Made by a program: the position numbers and the translations under genes. This document shows positions 1 to 8,826 of a stretch of DNA of 64,000 bases, one piece after another. Origin of the DNA: Filibacter tadaridae (GTDB lineage: Bacteria; Bacillota; Bacilli; Bacillales_A; Planococcaceae). The notes under the pieces are model-generated. The model was not told the DNA's origin. It saw only the letters and a list, made by a program, of their open reading frames with translations, and made no database searches. The stretch lies in assembly GCF_900609045.1 (NCBI RefSeq), contig NZ_UXAV01000037.1:1-64000 (forward strand). The letters are read 5' to 3'. Each line of letters begins with the position of its first letter. The stretch's first letter is position 1.

Positions 1-1
1 A

Positions 2-1177
2 GAAGATGAAGTAATCAATCCAAGTTCTTTGACGAAATTCCGAAAGCTTCGCCTACAGGATATTAATCTATTGGATCTGTTAATTGAAAAAACAATCGGA
101 ATCGCATTGGATCATGGCCTCATCGAAGGTGCATCCATCATTGTGGATGCTACACACACCAAGGCTAGGTATAATCAAAAATCACCGAAAATGTTCCTGA
201 TGGAAAAATCGAAACTGTTGCGTAAAGCTGTATACAAAGTGGATGAAAAGATGAAAGAAAAGTTCCCACAAAAACCTACAAATGATGAATTGGCCGACGA
301 ATTGGAATATACCCGAAAAGTCATTCAAGCCGTAGAAAATGAAGAGGCTCTCTGCCAATACCCAAAAGTAAAAGAGAAACTCAACTACCTAAAAGAAGTG
401 GTCGAAGACCACGAGGAACGTCTTTCATACTCGGACGACCCCGATGCACGGGTGGGACATAAAACGGCAGATTCCTCTTTTTTCGGATACAAAACACATA
501 TGGCGATGAATGAGGAGCGGCTAATCACAGCGGCAGTCATGACCACAGGAGAAAAAACCGACGGAAAATATCTACAGTCCCTAATCAAAAAAAGTAGGAA
601 AACGGGAATGACCATCGATACAGTCATCGGCGACAAAGCTTATTCAGAAAAAGAGAACATCCAATACGCCAATAAAAATGACCTTAAACTGGTCGCGAGT
701 TTAAATGGAACAGTCACACAAGGATTCAGAAAAAAAGAAAACGAGTTCGAATTTAACAAGGATGCCGGCATGTATGTCTGTAAAGCTGGCCACATCGCCT
801 TCAAAAAAATCATAATCGGCAAAAATAGACATGGAAAGAATCCTCGTGATACCTATTTCTTTGACGTGGAAAAATGTAAAGTGTGCCCACTTAGAGAGGG
901 GTGTTACAAAGACGGTGCCAAAAGCAAATCCTATTCCACCACGATTAAGTCGACGGAACATACAGAGCAGGAGGCTTTCCAAGAAAGCGACTATTTCAAA
1001 ATGAAAATGAAAGAGCGCTACAAAATCGAAGCCAAAAATAGTGAATTAAAGCACAGACACGGGTTTGAAACAGCATCTTCCCCGGGTCTATTCGGCCTGC
1101 AAATACAAGGGGCCACCGCCATATTCGCTGTAAATATGAAGCGAATCCAAACCCTACTCAAGGAAAAAGTGAGCTAA
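2..1177 (+). CDS. IS1182-family DDE transposase, cut by window edge
   Basis: This is the C-terminal part of an IS1182-type transposase, the enzyme that cuts and joins the element's ends. The frame is open to the first base, so the 5' end is outside the window; a TTG at 29 is internal and not a credible start. Visible motifs are an aspartate block reading VDATHTKARY, a second block GDKAYSEKEN with the second catalytic aspartate, and a C-terminal RYKIEAKNSELKHRHGF stretch carrying the probable catalytic glutamate. A Cys-containing stretch (CKVCPLREGC) lies between the last two, as is common in this family. No internal stop or frameshift is seen, so the visible part looks intact. Family placement is from these motifs; activity is not shown. 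Confidence 0.88.
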   Translation, partial: EDEVINPSSLTKFRKLRLQDINLLDLLIEKTIGIALDHGLIEGASIIVDATHTKARYNQKSPKMFLMEKSKLLRKAVYKVDEKMKEKFPQKPTNDELADELEYTRKVIQAVENEEALCQYPKVKEKLNYLKEVVEDHEERLSYSDDPDARVGHKTADSSFFGYKTHMAMNEERLITAAVMTTGEKTDGKYLQSLIKKSRKTGMTIDTVIGDKAYSEKENIQYANKNDLKLVASLNGTVTQGFRKKENEFEFNKDAGMYVCKAGHIAFKKIIIGKNRHGKNPRDTYFFDVEKCKVCPLREGCYKDGAKSKSYSTTIKSTEHTEQEAFQESDYFKMKMKERYKIEAKNSELKHRHGFETASSPGLFGLQIQGATAIFAVNMKRIQTLLKEKVS

Positions 1178-1194
1178 AAGGAAGTAGGAAAGGT

Positions 1195-1236
1195 GACTAA
1201 TTTCCAAAATGGATGGAAATTAGTCGCTTTTTTTTG
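1195..1236 (+). terminator. Terminator after the transposase
   Basis: A perfect 11-bp stem, GACTAATTTCC (1195-1205) with GGAAATTAGTC (1215-1225), is followed by a run of eight T. It ends transposase transcription and probably belongs to the element. Confidence 0.85.
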
Positions 1237-1283
1237 TCTAACAACCGAACTGTTCCCTGAAAGGTTAGTTTTTCAGTGGCCTC

Positions 1284-1342
1284 GAAGTTCACTGTCAGTC
1301 TTATTGCTTCGGCTACCCCTTTAAGGGGCTTTCGCTGGTTTG
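1284..1342 (+). repeat. Half copy (right arm) of dispersed palindromic repeat
   Basis: This 59-base stretch matches 24471-24529 at 57 of 59 positions. There it forms the right arm of a roughly 100-nt imperfect hairpin; here the left arm is missing. It lies between the insertion sequence and the 3' end of the hemerythrin-like gene. The loss of the left arm next to a mobile element suggests, without proving it, that the insertion or a deletion removed it. Confidence 0.8.
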
Positions 1343-1354
1343 TAGAAATAGAAT

Positions 1355-1840
1355 TCAGTCTTCAAAAAGCAATCGTTCTTCGTCACGACTATGTATTTCA
1401 TTGACGACAATCAGTGCGTGGAACTTGTGAAGGACTGCTGGACTTAAATTCTTGGTTTTACGAAGTTCCTCAATGTCTTTTACAATAATGCGGAGCAAAT
1501 CATGATCGCGTGTGAGTTGAACGATGGCATCATTCAATTCAGGCTTCAGTTCTTTGATTTCCTTATAAAAACCTTCTTCTTCTGAATCCGCATGACTGAT
1601 GACACGTGATTTCCAGAATTCGATTAGATCATCCGCGGCTTTGTTGGCGACTTCTAATTCGCCTTGCTTTAAAAGATCCATCATACCTGCCGTTTTTTGT
1701 ATCGCACCTGAAAGTCCGCCCTCATGTATCGCGTGATGAGAAAATAATTGCTTCAATGCTGGTCCTGACATTTCAATCATCCTTTCAACGAGCTTTTCTT
1801 TAGGATACCAGAATTCCGACGGTTTTGGAATGAAACTCAT
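1355..1840 (-). CDS. Hemerythrin HHE-domain protein
   Basis: This 161-residue protein fits the HHE cation-binding fold, a four-helix bundle that can hold a di-iron centre. The spaced His/Glu signatures are present: HHAIHEGG near residue 35, ISHADSEEEGFY near residue 90, RDHDLL near residue 120 and EIHSRDEERLLF at the C-terminus. There is no signal peptide or membrane segment, so it is cytoplasmic. Relatives bind oxygen, nitric oxide or iron, or act in stress response; which applies here cannot be told. The ATG lies 7 bases after the stop of the upstream S66 peptidase gene and has only a weak ribosome site, suggesting translation coupled to that gene. Confidence 0.75.
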   Translation of the reverse strand: MSFIPKPSEFWYPKEKLVERMIEMSGPALKQLFSHHAIHEGGLSGAIQKTAGMMDLLKQGELEVANKAADDLIEFWKSRVISHADSEEEGFYKEIKELKPELNDAIVQLTRDHDLLRIIVKDIEELRKTKNLSPAVLHKFHALIVVNEIHSRDEERLLFED

Positions 1841-1847
1841 TCACATT

Positions 1848-2873
1848 TCAAATGAATTTTGTAGTAACTACTGCTTTACCGCTTGCTACTTCGACTTCTA
1901 CGAAGGCTCCGTTAACAAACGTCATCTGCGGTGGCATATGGCCGATATCTGCATCATAGACAATAGGCACGCCTGTAAGCTCAGCAAGCCTTTCCATCGC
2001 ATCGATATCTGTAAAACCATCTACTGCGATACCTGCCGCCGTTCTGCCGAATATAATTCCTGAGGTATGCGTAAACCAACCCGCGTTATAAAGCTGAAGA
2101 ATTGATCGATAGAAATCGGGTGCATTCATTTCACAGTTTTCAATTACCCATACGATTTTTTCGTTTGGAATAAAGTTGTCCCTGAATGCTTGGACATTTC
2201 CAAATGGCGTGCCGATAAGATGACGAATTGTGTCAATACAGCCTGACAAGATGCGGCCTTCGAAACGGACAGGCATATCGTCGACCGTCTTCCATGATGT
2301 ATCTGTATCCAAGTTGAAAACGTACGGCTCAGAGGATACGGTATGTTGCCATTCAGACTGGAACTTTTCGGACGACTGTTGGATTACCGTATCTCCGACA
2401 GATGCAGTTAGCATTTCCATAAACTTGGACGTCACTTCATCCCACTTATCGCTTCTTAAGTCGACGAAGTTTGTACCATGGGCTGTGGCAATCCCTGTCA
2501 ATAAGGTGAGAGGCAAAAGAAGTGTACTCGTGTCTGAGTAGCCAATTAGCCATTTTGGATCCAACTTGCCAAAATCGATGGCCGGTAAAATTTCAAGTAA
2601 AAGCTCCCCGCCCCACGGTGGAATGATAACTTGGATGTCTTCGTCGCCCATCATCGCCATAAATTCTGAAATGCGAAGTTCTCCTGGGGCAGATGTCAAT
2701 TTTTCAGAAGTCCATGCCGTTTCCCCAAGTTTCACTGCGTATCCTCTTTGTTCAAATTGATGGGCAGCTTTGCGCAATAGATGATGCAGTTCACTCTTTA
2801 CGCCTGACGATAGTGCAGTGACACCAACTGTACCGCCTTGTTGCAACGGCTTAGGATAACGGATCATTGTCAT
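1848..2873 (-). CDS. S66-family LD-carboxypeptidase / MccF-like peptidase
   Basis: This 341-residue protein belongs to peptidase family S66, which includes LD-carboxypeptidases that trim murein tetrapeptides and the microcin C7 immunity peptidase MccF. The nucleophile serine is visible at residue 113 in GYSDTS, preceded by an oxyanion region IIPPWGGELL; the charge-relay glutamate probably lies in ENCEMNAPDF and the histidine in ADIGHMPPQ. Length fits the family. No signal peptide is seen, in keeping with a cytoplasmic murein-recycling or self-immunity enzyme. The ATG has a GGGAG site 7 bases upstream. It leads a two-gene unit with the hemerythrin-like gene. MccF-like and LdcA-like roles cannot be separated by eye. 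Confidence 0.82.
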   Translation of the reverse strand: MTMIRYPKPLQQGGTVGVTALSSGVKSELHHLLRKAAHQFEQRGYAVKLGETAWTSEKLTSAPGELRISEFMAMMGDEDIQVIIPPWGGELLLEILPAIDFGKLDPKWLIGYSDTSTLLLPLTLLTGIATAHGTNFVDLRSDKWDEVTSKFMEMLTASVGDTVIQQSSEKFQSEWQHTVSSEPYVFNLDTDTSWKTVDDMPVRFEGRILSGCIDTIRHLIGTPFGNVQAFRDNFIPNEKIVWVIENCEMNAPDFYRSILQLYNAGWFTHTSGIIFGRTAAGIAVDGFTDIDAMERLAELTGVPIVYDADIGHMPPQMTFVNGAFVEVEVASGKAVVTTKFI

Positions 2874-3027
2874 TGTCGATCTCCCTCTTTCTTCTTTAAT
2901 TCTGATAATCGGATAATGTAATCATCCATGTTTTTTTCTAATCGGTCAACCTGCCAAGACCAGAAGGCACTTCCACAAATTGACTCTTACCTACATGCTT
3001 TGGATTCCTACATTCCCTGGCAATTAA

Positions 3028-3066
3028 AATAACCTCCGATTGAAAAAAATCAATCGGGGGTTATTG
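3028..3066 (-). terminator. Terminator after spoVR
   Basis: A long stem, AATAACCYCCGATTG paired with CAATCGGGGGTTATT with one wobble, sits just past the spoVR stop and is followed on the minus strand by a T-rich stretch. Confidence 0.8.
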
Positions 3067-3077
3067 CAGTCTTCGAT

Positions 3078-4490
3078 TTACGCGTAGCGACGATATACCT
3101 TGTTCCTATCGTACGAATAGACAATTTGTTTACCATCAACGGTTGTTTCTAGATGCACAATCCGTCCCCATAATTGATAAATATAAGGGAGTACGTTTTC
3201 TAAATAGTGCACATCCAGTTCTGATTCTTCAAATCTATGCACTAGATATAATTCTCCGTTTCGCAAGTAATCTCCATTTTCAACTACAATATATGGAAAA
3301 CCACCATTCACACGCATAGCGACTAGCTGATCTCTTACGTTTTCATAGTCTTTCGTGGTGACAAGGTAATTATCACCTTTCTTTTCAAATAAATATAAAT
3401 CTTCTTGTTGAATCAGCTCTTTTGTTAAATAGTTTCGAATGAAGGAGGCGTCTGATTCTATTTCCCTTACCTCAAAAATCTTTTCTCTGCCTTTATTCGG
3501 TTCAATCCCGAGTTTTTTCATTTGCTCGGTTGGGTGATTGTACCTTTTTTCAATATCCTCATACATTTTTACGCCAAGATAATAAGGATTAATAGTTGTT
3601 TTTGAAGGCTGAACGACATTCGCGTTCAACTTGGCGAATTCTATCGTTTCAGCCGTCGTTAAGTTCATTTCTCGTAGGATTCGTTGATGCCAAAAGGAAG
3701 CCCAGCCTTCATTCATAATTTTCGTTTCAAGCTGTGGCCAAAAATAAAGCATTTCCTCTCTCATCATCGTTAAAATATCACGTTGCCATTCTTCCAGTTC
3801 ACTGCTGTTCTCCAAAATGAAATATAATAAGTCTTTTTCAGGTTTAGGGGGTGTTTTACGCGGCTTTTGTATTGTTGGTTTCTCGTCTCCGGATTCTTTG
3901 CGATCTAAGTTCCATAAATCGTCATAAGGTGTACCTTTTACGGACCTATTTTCATTTGTAGTTTGCCGATATTTAGCATCCCGTCTTTCATCCCTGAAGA
4001 GTGAAGGATCAATATGTTCTTGTATAGCCAATACAGCGTTTAAAAAGTTTTCAACTTCCACTTTCCCATATATCGTTTCATAATTTGCAATACGTTCAGC
4101 TGTTGCTGTCATACTTTCCACCATGTCCCGTCTTGTATTGGAAAAACGGACATTTTTCTTGAAAAAGTCACTATGGGCAAGAACGTGGGCAATAATAAGC
4201 TTATTCTGGATTAAACTGTTCGAATCGAGCAAAAATGCATAGCAGGGATTCGAATTGATGACAAGTTCGTATATTTGACTTAGCCCAAGGTCATATTGCA
4301 GCTTCATTTTATGAAATTGCTTTCCGAAGCTCCAATGCGTAAACCGTGTTGGCATGCCGTAAGCACCGATTGTATAGATAACGTCAGCGGGACATACTTC
4401 ATAACGCATCGGAAAAAAGTCAAGGCCGAAACCAGTCGCAATTTCCGTAATCTCGTCAATCGCACGATGAAGATTCTTTAACTCTGTCAA
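3078..4490 (-). CDS. spoVR: SpoVR family protein
   Basis: This 470-residue protein matches the SpoVR family by length and by its WSFGKQF and [14 protein letters not shown]-terminal blocks, the EGWASFWH block near the middle and the [15 protein letters not shown] block after it. In B. subtilis SpoVR is needed for proper spore cortex formation; in enteric bacteria the homologue YcgB travels with YeaG and YeaH. The start is a TTG that overlaps the yhbH stop (TTGA), with GGAGGGG 5 bases upstream, so the two are translationally coupled. Here spoVR follows prkA and yhbH, an order closer to the enteric yeaG-yeaH arrangement than to B. subtilis, where spoVR lies apart. Its biochemical activity is unknown. 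Confidence 0.93.
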   Translation of the reverse strand: MTELKNLHRAIDEITEIATGFGLDFFPMRYEVCPADVIYTIGAYGMPTRFTHWSFGKQFHKMKLQYDLGLSQIYELVINSNPCYAFLLDSNSLIQNKLIIAHVLAHSDFFKKNVRFSNTRRDMVESMTATAERIANYETIYGKVEVENFLNAVLAIQEHIDPSLFRDERRDAKYRQTTNENRSVKGTPYDDLWNLDRKESGDEKPTIQKPRKTPPKPEKDLLYFILENSSELEEWQRDILTMMREEMLYFWPQLETKIMNEGWASFWHQRILREMNLTTAETIEFAKLNANVVQPSKTTINPYYLGVKMYEDIEKRYNHPTEQMKKLGIEPNKGREKIFEVREIESDASFIRNYLTKELIQQEDLYLFEKKGDNYLVTTKDYENVRDQLVAMRVNGGFPYIVVENGDYLRNGELYLVHRFEESELDVHYLENVLPYIYQLWGRIVHLETTVDGKQIVYSYDRNKVYRRYA

Positions 4491-5653
4491 TCGAACCCCT
4501 CCGTATTTTTTTGGAAAAAGCTGTTCAATGCATAAAAGACATCTCGCTTCCCTTTCAATATATAATGACGGAACTTCGGATCATCAATTTTTTTAAAGGC
4601 GGACATCATTGTGGAGAATCGATTATAAGCATTCACTTCTCCGTAACCGAACATACTGGAAACCTCCATAAGCTCATGAACGAGTTGTATACATTTAGCG
4701 TTGTCAGATGACATATTTTCACCATCTGAAAAGTGAAAAGGATATATATTATAACGCGCCGGATTGTATTTTTCTCCAATAAGCTCCAATGCTTTCTCAT
4801 AGGCGGATGAACAGATTGTGCCGCCACTTTCCCCTTTTGAAAAGAAATCTTTTTCCGTAACGACTTTCGCTTCAGTATGATGAGCGATGAATTCAATTTC
4901 TACAGATGCGTATTTTGAATGTAAAAACTTCGTCATCCAGAAAAAGAAACTTCTGGCGATGTACTTTTCCGTCGCACCCATTGATGCACTTGTATCCATC
5001 ATGGCAAGGACAACCGCTTTTGACTCAGGTTTATGAACTTCATTCCACGTTTTAAATCGCAAATCATCGTTATGGATCGGCATGATTTCCGCTTTTCCTT
5101 TTATTGCATTTCGTTTTATAGCTGACAAAATCGTTTGTTTTTTATCGATATTGCCAGTCAGACCTATTTTTCTTACATCATTGAATTCGATTTTATCAGC
5201 TGTTATTTCTGCTTGCTCTTTTTGCTGCAAATTCGGTAACTCCAGGTTTTCAAATAGGACATCTTCCAACTCGGCGATGGAGACCTCTGCTTCATAGAAA
5301 TCTTGCCCAGGCTGATCTCCAGCTTCTTTTCCCCCACCTGCACCGCTTTTCTCCTGCCCTTTGCCACTTGCGACTACATCGCCTACTTTACTATCCCCAT
5401 CCCCTTGTCCTACATGTTTGGATTTGTCGTGATTGTAGCGGATTTTGTACTCATCCAGGGATCGTATGGGTATTTTAATCACTTCGCGGCCATTTGACAT
5501 GACAATACTTTCCTCGCTAATCAGATCCGGCAAATTATTATGAATGGCTTCTTTCACTTTATCCATATGACGTTTTTGATCTTGGTGACCTTTACGATGG
5601 AGTGACCAGTTTTCCTGTGAGACGATAAAATGACCCTTTTGTTTTTCGTTCAT
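4487..5653 (-). CDS. yhbH: YhbH / DUF444 sporulation-associated protein
   Basis: This DUF444 protein of about 388 residues opens with [22 protein letters not shown], close to B. subtilis YhbH. It has a low-complexity Gly/Lys stretch near residues 85-120 and a C-terminal von Willebrand A-like half with the metal-site motif MMDTSASMG. The family (YeaH in enterics) works with the PrkA/YeaG kinase in stationary phase or sporulation, though its molecular role is unclear. In-frame GTG (5665), ATG (5659) and ATG (5653) codons compete as start and no ribosome site is strong; I chose 5653 from homologue N-termini. It overlaps spoVR by 4 bases. A terminator separates it from prkA upstream, so it may have its own promoter or depend on read-through. 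Confidence 0.92.
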   Translation of the reverse strand: MNEKQKGHFIVSQENWSLHRKGHQDQKRHMDKVKEAIHNNLPDLISEESIVMSNGREVIKIPIRSLDEYKIRYNHDKSKHVGQGDGDSKVGDVVASGKGQEKSGAGGGKEAGDQPGQDFYEAEVSIAELEDVLFENLELPNLQQKEQAEITADKIEFNDVRKIGLTGNIDKKQTILSAIKRNAIKGKAEIMPIHNDDLRFKTWNEVHKPESKAVVLAMMDTSASMGATEKYIARSFFFWMTKFLHSKYASVEIEFIAHHTEAKVVTEKDFFSKGESGGTICSSAYEKALELIGEKYNPARYNIYPFHFSDGENMSSDNAKCIQLVHELMEVSSMFGYGEVNAYNRFSTMMSAFKKIDDPKFRHYILKGKRDVFYALNSFFQKNTEGFD

Positions 5654-5727
5654 TTTCATCCACACCCATCTTTATCTGTATATTTTATTCATCACCTTCA
5701 ACTAACTTTTACCTGCATAATTTTAGA

Positions 5728-5768
5728 AAAAAACAAGACCAATGCATCATCAGTCTTGTTTTTTCTGC
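5728..5768 (-). terminator. Terminator between prkA and yhbH
   Basis: AAACAAGAC (5731-5739) pairs with GTCTTGTTT (5753-5761), flanked by A and T runs. It lies just after the prkA stop and should end or attenuate prkA transcription before yhbH. Confidence 0.85.
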
Positions 5769-5777
5769 TACCCATGG

Positions 5778-7673
5778 TTATCGATTCAACAGGCTACCGA
5801 CATAACGCAGCAAGTCATTGGCTGAATTGGCATTATAGCCATGCTCGTCTATAAGCCTTGCAACTACTTCGTTCACCTTTTTAAGATGCGCCTCATCCGG
5901 TGTTGTAGATGAAGTGGTTATTTTAACAACATCTTTTAAATCCGTGAACAACTTCTTTTGAATAGCTTCCCGTAAACGATCATGGGAATTATAGTCAAAA
6001 TTCTTACCGTTTCTCGCAAATGCTGAAATCCGAATGAGAATTTCTTCACGAAACGCTTTTTTCGCATTTTCTGAGATTCCAATCTGTTCTTCGATGGAGC
6101 GCATGAGTTTTTCGTCCGGTTTCATTTCCTCACCCGTCAGCACATCTCTCAGTCGATTTCTGTTGCAAAAAGCTTCTACATTATCAAGATAATTGTTCAT
6201 CAAGTTTTTCGCAGATTCTTCATAGGAATAAACGAATGCTTTCTGAACTTCTTTTTTGGCGATTTCATCATACTCTTTTCTCGCAATCGAAATATAGTTC
6301 ATATACGCTTCCCGGTCTTCTTCTGAAATGGAGGCATGTTGGTCTAGCCCCTCTTTCAATGAACGCAGCACATCAAGTGCATTAATCGAAGGAATTTCCT
6401 TCCGAATGATAGCTGAAGAAATCCGATTGATGACATAACGTGGATCAATACCTTTCATGCCTTCATTCGGGAACTCATTCTTCAATTCCTCTACATCCAC
6501 TTGGTTAAGGCCTTCCACACTTTCTCCATCATATAGCCGCATTTTCTTAACTATGTCGACCCCTTGCTTTTTAGCGTCTTCCAGTCTTGTCAATATCGAG
6601 AAAATCGAGGCAACTTTTAAGGCGTGCGGTGCAATATGAACATGTGCGATATCACTTTCATTGATCATCTTTTCATATATACGTTCTTCCTGACTTACCT
6701 TAAGATTATAAGGAATTGGCATCACGATAATTCTTGAGTGCAGGGCTTCATTCTTTTTATTGGCAATAAAAGAGCGATACTCCGTTTCGTTCGTGTGCGC
6801 AACAATCAGCTCATCGGCACTTATTAACGCAAACCTGCCCGCTTTGAAATTCCCTTCCTGTGTCAGCGATAACAAATGCCATAGGAACTTCTCATCTAGC
6901 TTCAATATTTCTTGGAATTCCATTAGGCCCCTGTTCGCTTTGTTCAACTCACCGTCAAACCGATAGGCACGCGGATCCGATTCCGATCCAAATTCGGCAA
7001 TCGTTGAAAAGTCAATACTTCCTGTCAAATCGGCAATATCCTGGGATTTCGGGTCAGAAGGGGTAAATGTTCCGATTCCGACTCGCTTATCCTCTGAGAA
7101 AAAAATACGTTCTACGCGTACGTCTTCAATGCGGTTATCATATTCTTTTTCAAGGTACATCGTGTTCAGTGGCGATAAACTGCCTTCAATACGAATGCCA
7201 TATTCTTCGAAAAAGTCTTTACGTAAATGATTGGGAATCAAGTGAAGCGGGTCTTCATACATCGGGCAGCCTTTAATAGCGTATACGGCTCCCTCGTCTG
7301 TTTTGGAGTAGCTTTCAAGACCGCGTTTCAGCAATGTTACGATTGTGGATTTCCCGCCACTCACAGGTCCCATTAATAATAGAATACGTTTACGAACATC
7401 GAGTCTTTTGGCTGCGGGGTGGAAATATTCTTCAACGAGTCTTTCGACGGCATCTTCAAGCCCAAAAATCTCTTCTCCGAAAAAGTGATACATATTTTTC
7501 CCATTTCTCTCGGTTAAACCCGAACTTTTAATCATATTGTAAACACGCGCATGTGCAGTTTGTGCTACTTCTTTTCTTTCTTTTACGATATCCAAGTATT
7601 CCGCGAATGTGCCTTCCCATTTCAGCTTGTTTTCTTCTTCTCTGAAGCTTTTCACTCTGTTTAAAATATCCAT
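5778..7673 (-). CDS. prkA: PrkA serine protein kinase / AAA+ protein
   Basis: The 631-residue product is full length for PrkA (YeaG in enterics). The N-terminal two thirds form an AAA-type domain, with a Walker A loop MGPVSGGKST at residues 101-110; the C-terminal third is the kinase-like part. In B. subtilis PrkA is made early in sporulation and influences sigma-K-dependent expression; Lon-like protease activity has also been proposed for the family. The ATG has GGAGGG 6 bases upstream. It heads the prkA-yhbH-spoVR group, but a strong hairpin follows its stop, giving it a separate transcript or a higher dose than the two genes after it. Confidence 0.95.
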   Translation of the reverse strand: MDILNRVKSFREEENKLKWEGTFAEYLDIVKERKEVAQTAHARVYNMIKSSGLTERNGKNMYHFFGEEIFGLEDAVERLVEEYFHPAAKRLDVRKRILLLMGPVSGGKSTIVTLLKRGLESYSKTDEGAVYAIKGCPMYEDPLHLIPNHLRKDFFEEYGIRIEGSLSPLNTMYLEKEYDNRIEDVRVERIFFSEDKRVGIGTFTPSDPKSQDIADLTGSIDFSTIAEFGSESDPRAYRFDGELNKANRGLMEFQEILKLDEKFLWHLLSLTQEGNFKAGRFALISADELIVAHTNETEYRSFIANKKNEALHSRIIVMPIPYNLKVSQEERIYEKMINESDIAHVHIAPHALKVASIFSILTRLEDAKKQGVDIVKKMRLYDGESVEGLNQVDVEELKNEFPNEGMKGIDPRYVINRISSAIIRKEIPSINALDVLRSLKEGLDQHASISEEDREAYMNYISIARKEYDEIAKKEVQKAFVYSYEESAKNLMNNYLDNVEAFCNRNRLRDVLTGEEMKPDEKLMRSIEEQIGISENAKKAFREEILIRISAFARNGKNFDYNSHDRLREAIQKKLFTDLKDVVKITTSSTTPDEAHLKKVNEVVARLIDEHGYNANSANDLLRYVGSLLNR

Positions 7674-7757
7674 CCTTTTCCCTCCATTCAGGGCATGGTT
7701 TTCTCCATAGTATGCATCCTGAAAGATAATGATGACGGATAACCAGAAATGGAAAAG

Positions 7758-7796
7758 ACAAAAGACACGGACCTAAAAGGTCGCGTGTCTTTTGTT
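7758..7796 (-). terminator. Terminator after the DUF368 gene
   Basis: AAAAGACACG (7760-7769) pairs with CGTGTCTTTT (7784-7793), with a nested GACC/GGTC, downstream of the DUF368 gene and just upstream of prkA. It insulates prkA from the upstream unit. Confidence 0.85.
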
Positions 7797-7809
7797 AACT
7801 GTCTATTTT

Positions 7810-7830
7810 CACATACCCGGTGCCGGTTTC
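7810..7830 (+). repeat. Short repeat straddling the DUF368 stop codon
   Basis: Twenty-one bases containing CGGTGCCGGTTTC match 24533-24553 with one mismatch. The copy overlaps the last bases of the DUF368 gene and includes part of its stop codon. Confidence 0.6.
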
Positions 7831-8650
7831 AACCAATCGAAGTCTTGTTTGGGGAGCTGAACAGTTTTGCGACGATGAATCCGGCTACGAAGGTTACGAT
7901 GCTGATTATGATGGATGCTCCACCTGTCGGTATCCCTGGAAAGATAACGACGATTGAACCGATGATCAGACCGATGATTGCGGCAAATGTAACATATGTG
8001 AAGTTGCTCAACAAAAAGCTGATCACTTTACTGCTTACGATAAAACCAACAATCACGCCCGCCCCGATAACGGCGATGATGGGCAAGTTCAAATTCGATA
8101 ATGCGCCGATGGCTGTTGAATAGACACCCAACAGAAGTAGAACGAATGAACCGCTGATTCCCGGTAGAAGCATAGCCATACTTCCTGCCCAACCTGCAAA
8201 GAAAAGACCAATTGCATTTGAGCTCGTCAATTCCGTGATGGGTGTTGAATCCAGCGGTTTGATGAAGGCTGTTGATGCGAGCAGTACGCCTATGACAACA
8301 ATAAGTAAAATATGCCCTGCTTTAAAGTTTTTCTTCGCATCTGCTTGCTTCGCAATAAACGGAATCACACCAATAATGAGTCCAAGGAAAAAGAATTGTG
8401 TGGGTACATGATGGTTTTCAAGCAAATACTCAATCACCCTACTTAGCGAGAGCAGTGCCACTACAATTCCTATGCCTAGGGGCAAAAGAAAACCGATTTG
8501 TTTTTTCCAATTGCGGCTGAAAAAACCGCTGATCGATGCTAAAAGTTCATCGTAAATCCCTAATATAAATGCGATGGTTCCCCCACTTACTCCAGGAATC
8601 AGGTCACTAATCCCCATAAAAAATCCACGATATAAATTTCTCCACTGCAT
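7829..8650 (-). CDS. popT: DUF368 undecaprenyl-phosphate transporter (PopT-like)
   Basis: This 273-residue polytopic membrane protein belongs to DUF368. The family hallmark GISDLIPGVSGGTIAFILGIY is at the N-terminus, and a second inverted-repeat-like copy, LLPGISGSFVLLLLGVY, lies near residue 160; about eight hydrophobic segments follow. DUF368 proteins (PopT) were identified as translocases that return undecaprenyl phosphate to the inner leaflet for reuse in peptidoglycan and other wall polymers, alongside DedA-type UptA. The ATG has GGAGG 9 bases upstream. It is monocistronic between two terminators. The function is assigned from the family; whether this organism also has a UptA cannot be seen here. 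Confidence 0.85.
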   Translation of the reverse strand: MQWRNLYRGFFMGISDLIPGVSGGTIAFILGIYDELLASISGFFSRNWKKQIGFLLPLGIGIVVALLSLSRVIEYLLENHHVPTQFFFLGLIIGVIPFIAKQADAKKNFKAGHILLIVVIGVLLASTAFIKPLDSTPITELTSSNAIGLFFAGWAGSMAMLLPGISGSFVLLLLGVYSTAIGALSNLNLPIIAVIGAGVIVGFIVSSKVISFLLSNFTYVTFAAIIGLIIGSIVVIFPGIPTGGASIIISIVTFVAGFIVAKLFSSPNKTSIG

Positions 8651-8783
8651 ACCTGTTGTTCCTCCATTTTCGGTTGAATACTACTAGTATATCATCATTA
8701 ACCTATTACTAGAATCAGGAATTTAATTGGCATTTAAATGTAAACCTTTTTATCGTTCATATCGAAACCAATATTAAAACTAA

Positions 8784-8822
8784 AAGGACCCGGGCAGATC
8801 TGAAGTCTGCTCGGGTCTTTCC
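8784..8822 (-). terminator. Terminator after trhO
   Basis: GACCCGGGCAGA (8787-8798) pairs with TCTGCTCGGGTC (8806-8817) with a single wobble, directly downstream of the trhO stop. Confidence 0.85.
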
Positions 8823-8826
8823 GCTT

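Larger units (their letters stand above)
1..1240 (+). mobile_element. IS1182-family insertion sequence, right part only
   Basis: The window opens inside an insertion sequence. A DDE transposase frame is open from the first bases and is followed at once by a rho-independent hairpin (1195-1225 plus a T run), an arrangement usual near the right end of these elements. The left end lies outside the window and I cannot place the right terminal inverted repeat exactly; it should lie between about 1236 and 1275. Half of a dispersed palindromic repeat begins about 45 bases further on (1284-1342), so the element may have landed in or beside that repeat. The family call rests on the transposase. Confidence 0.75.
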
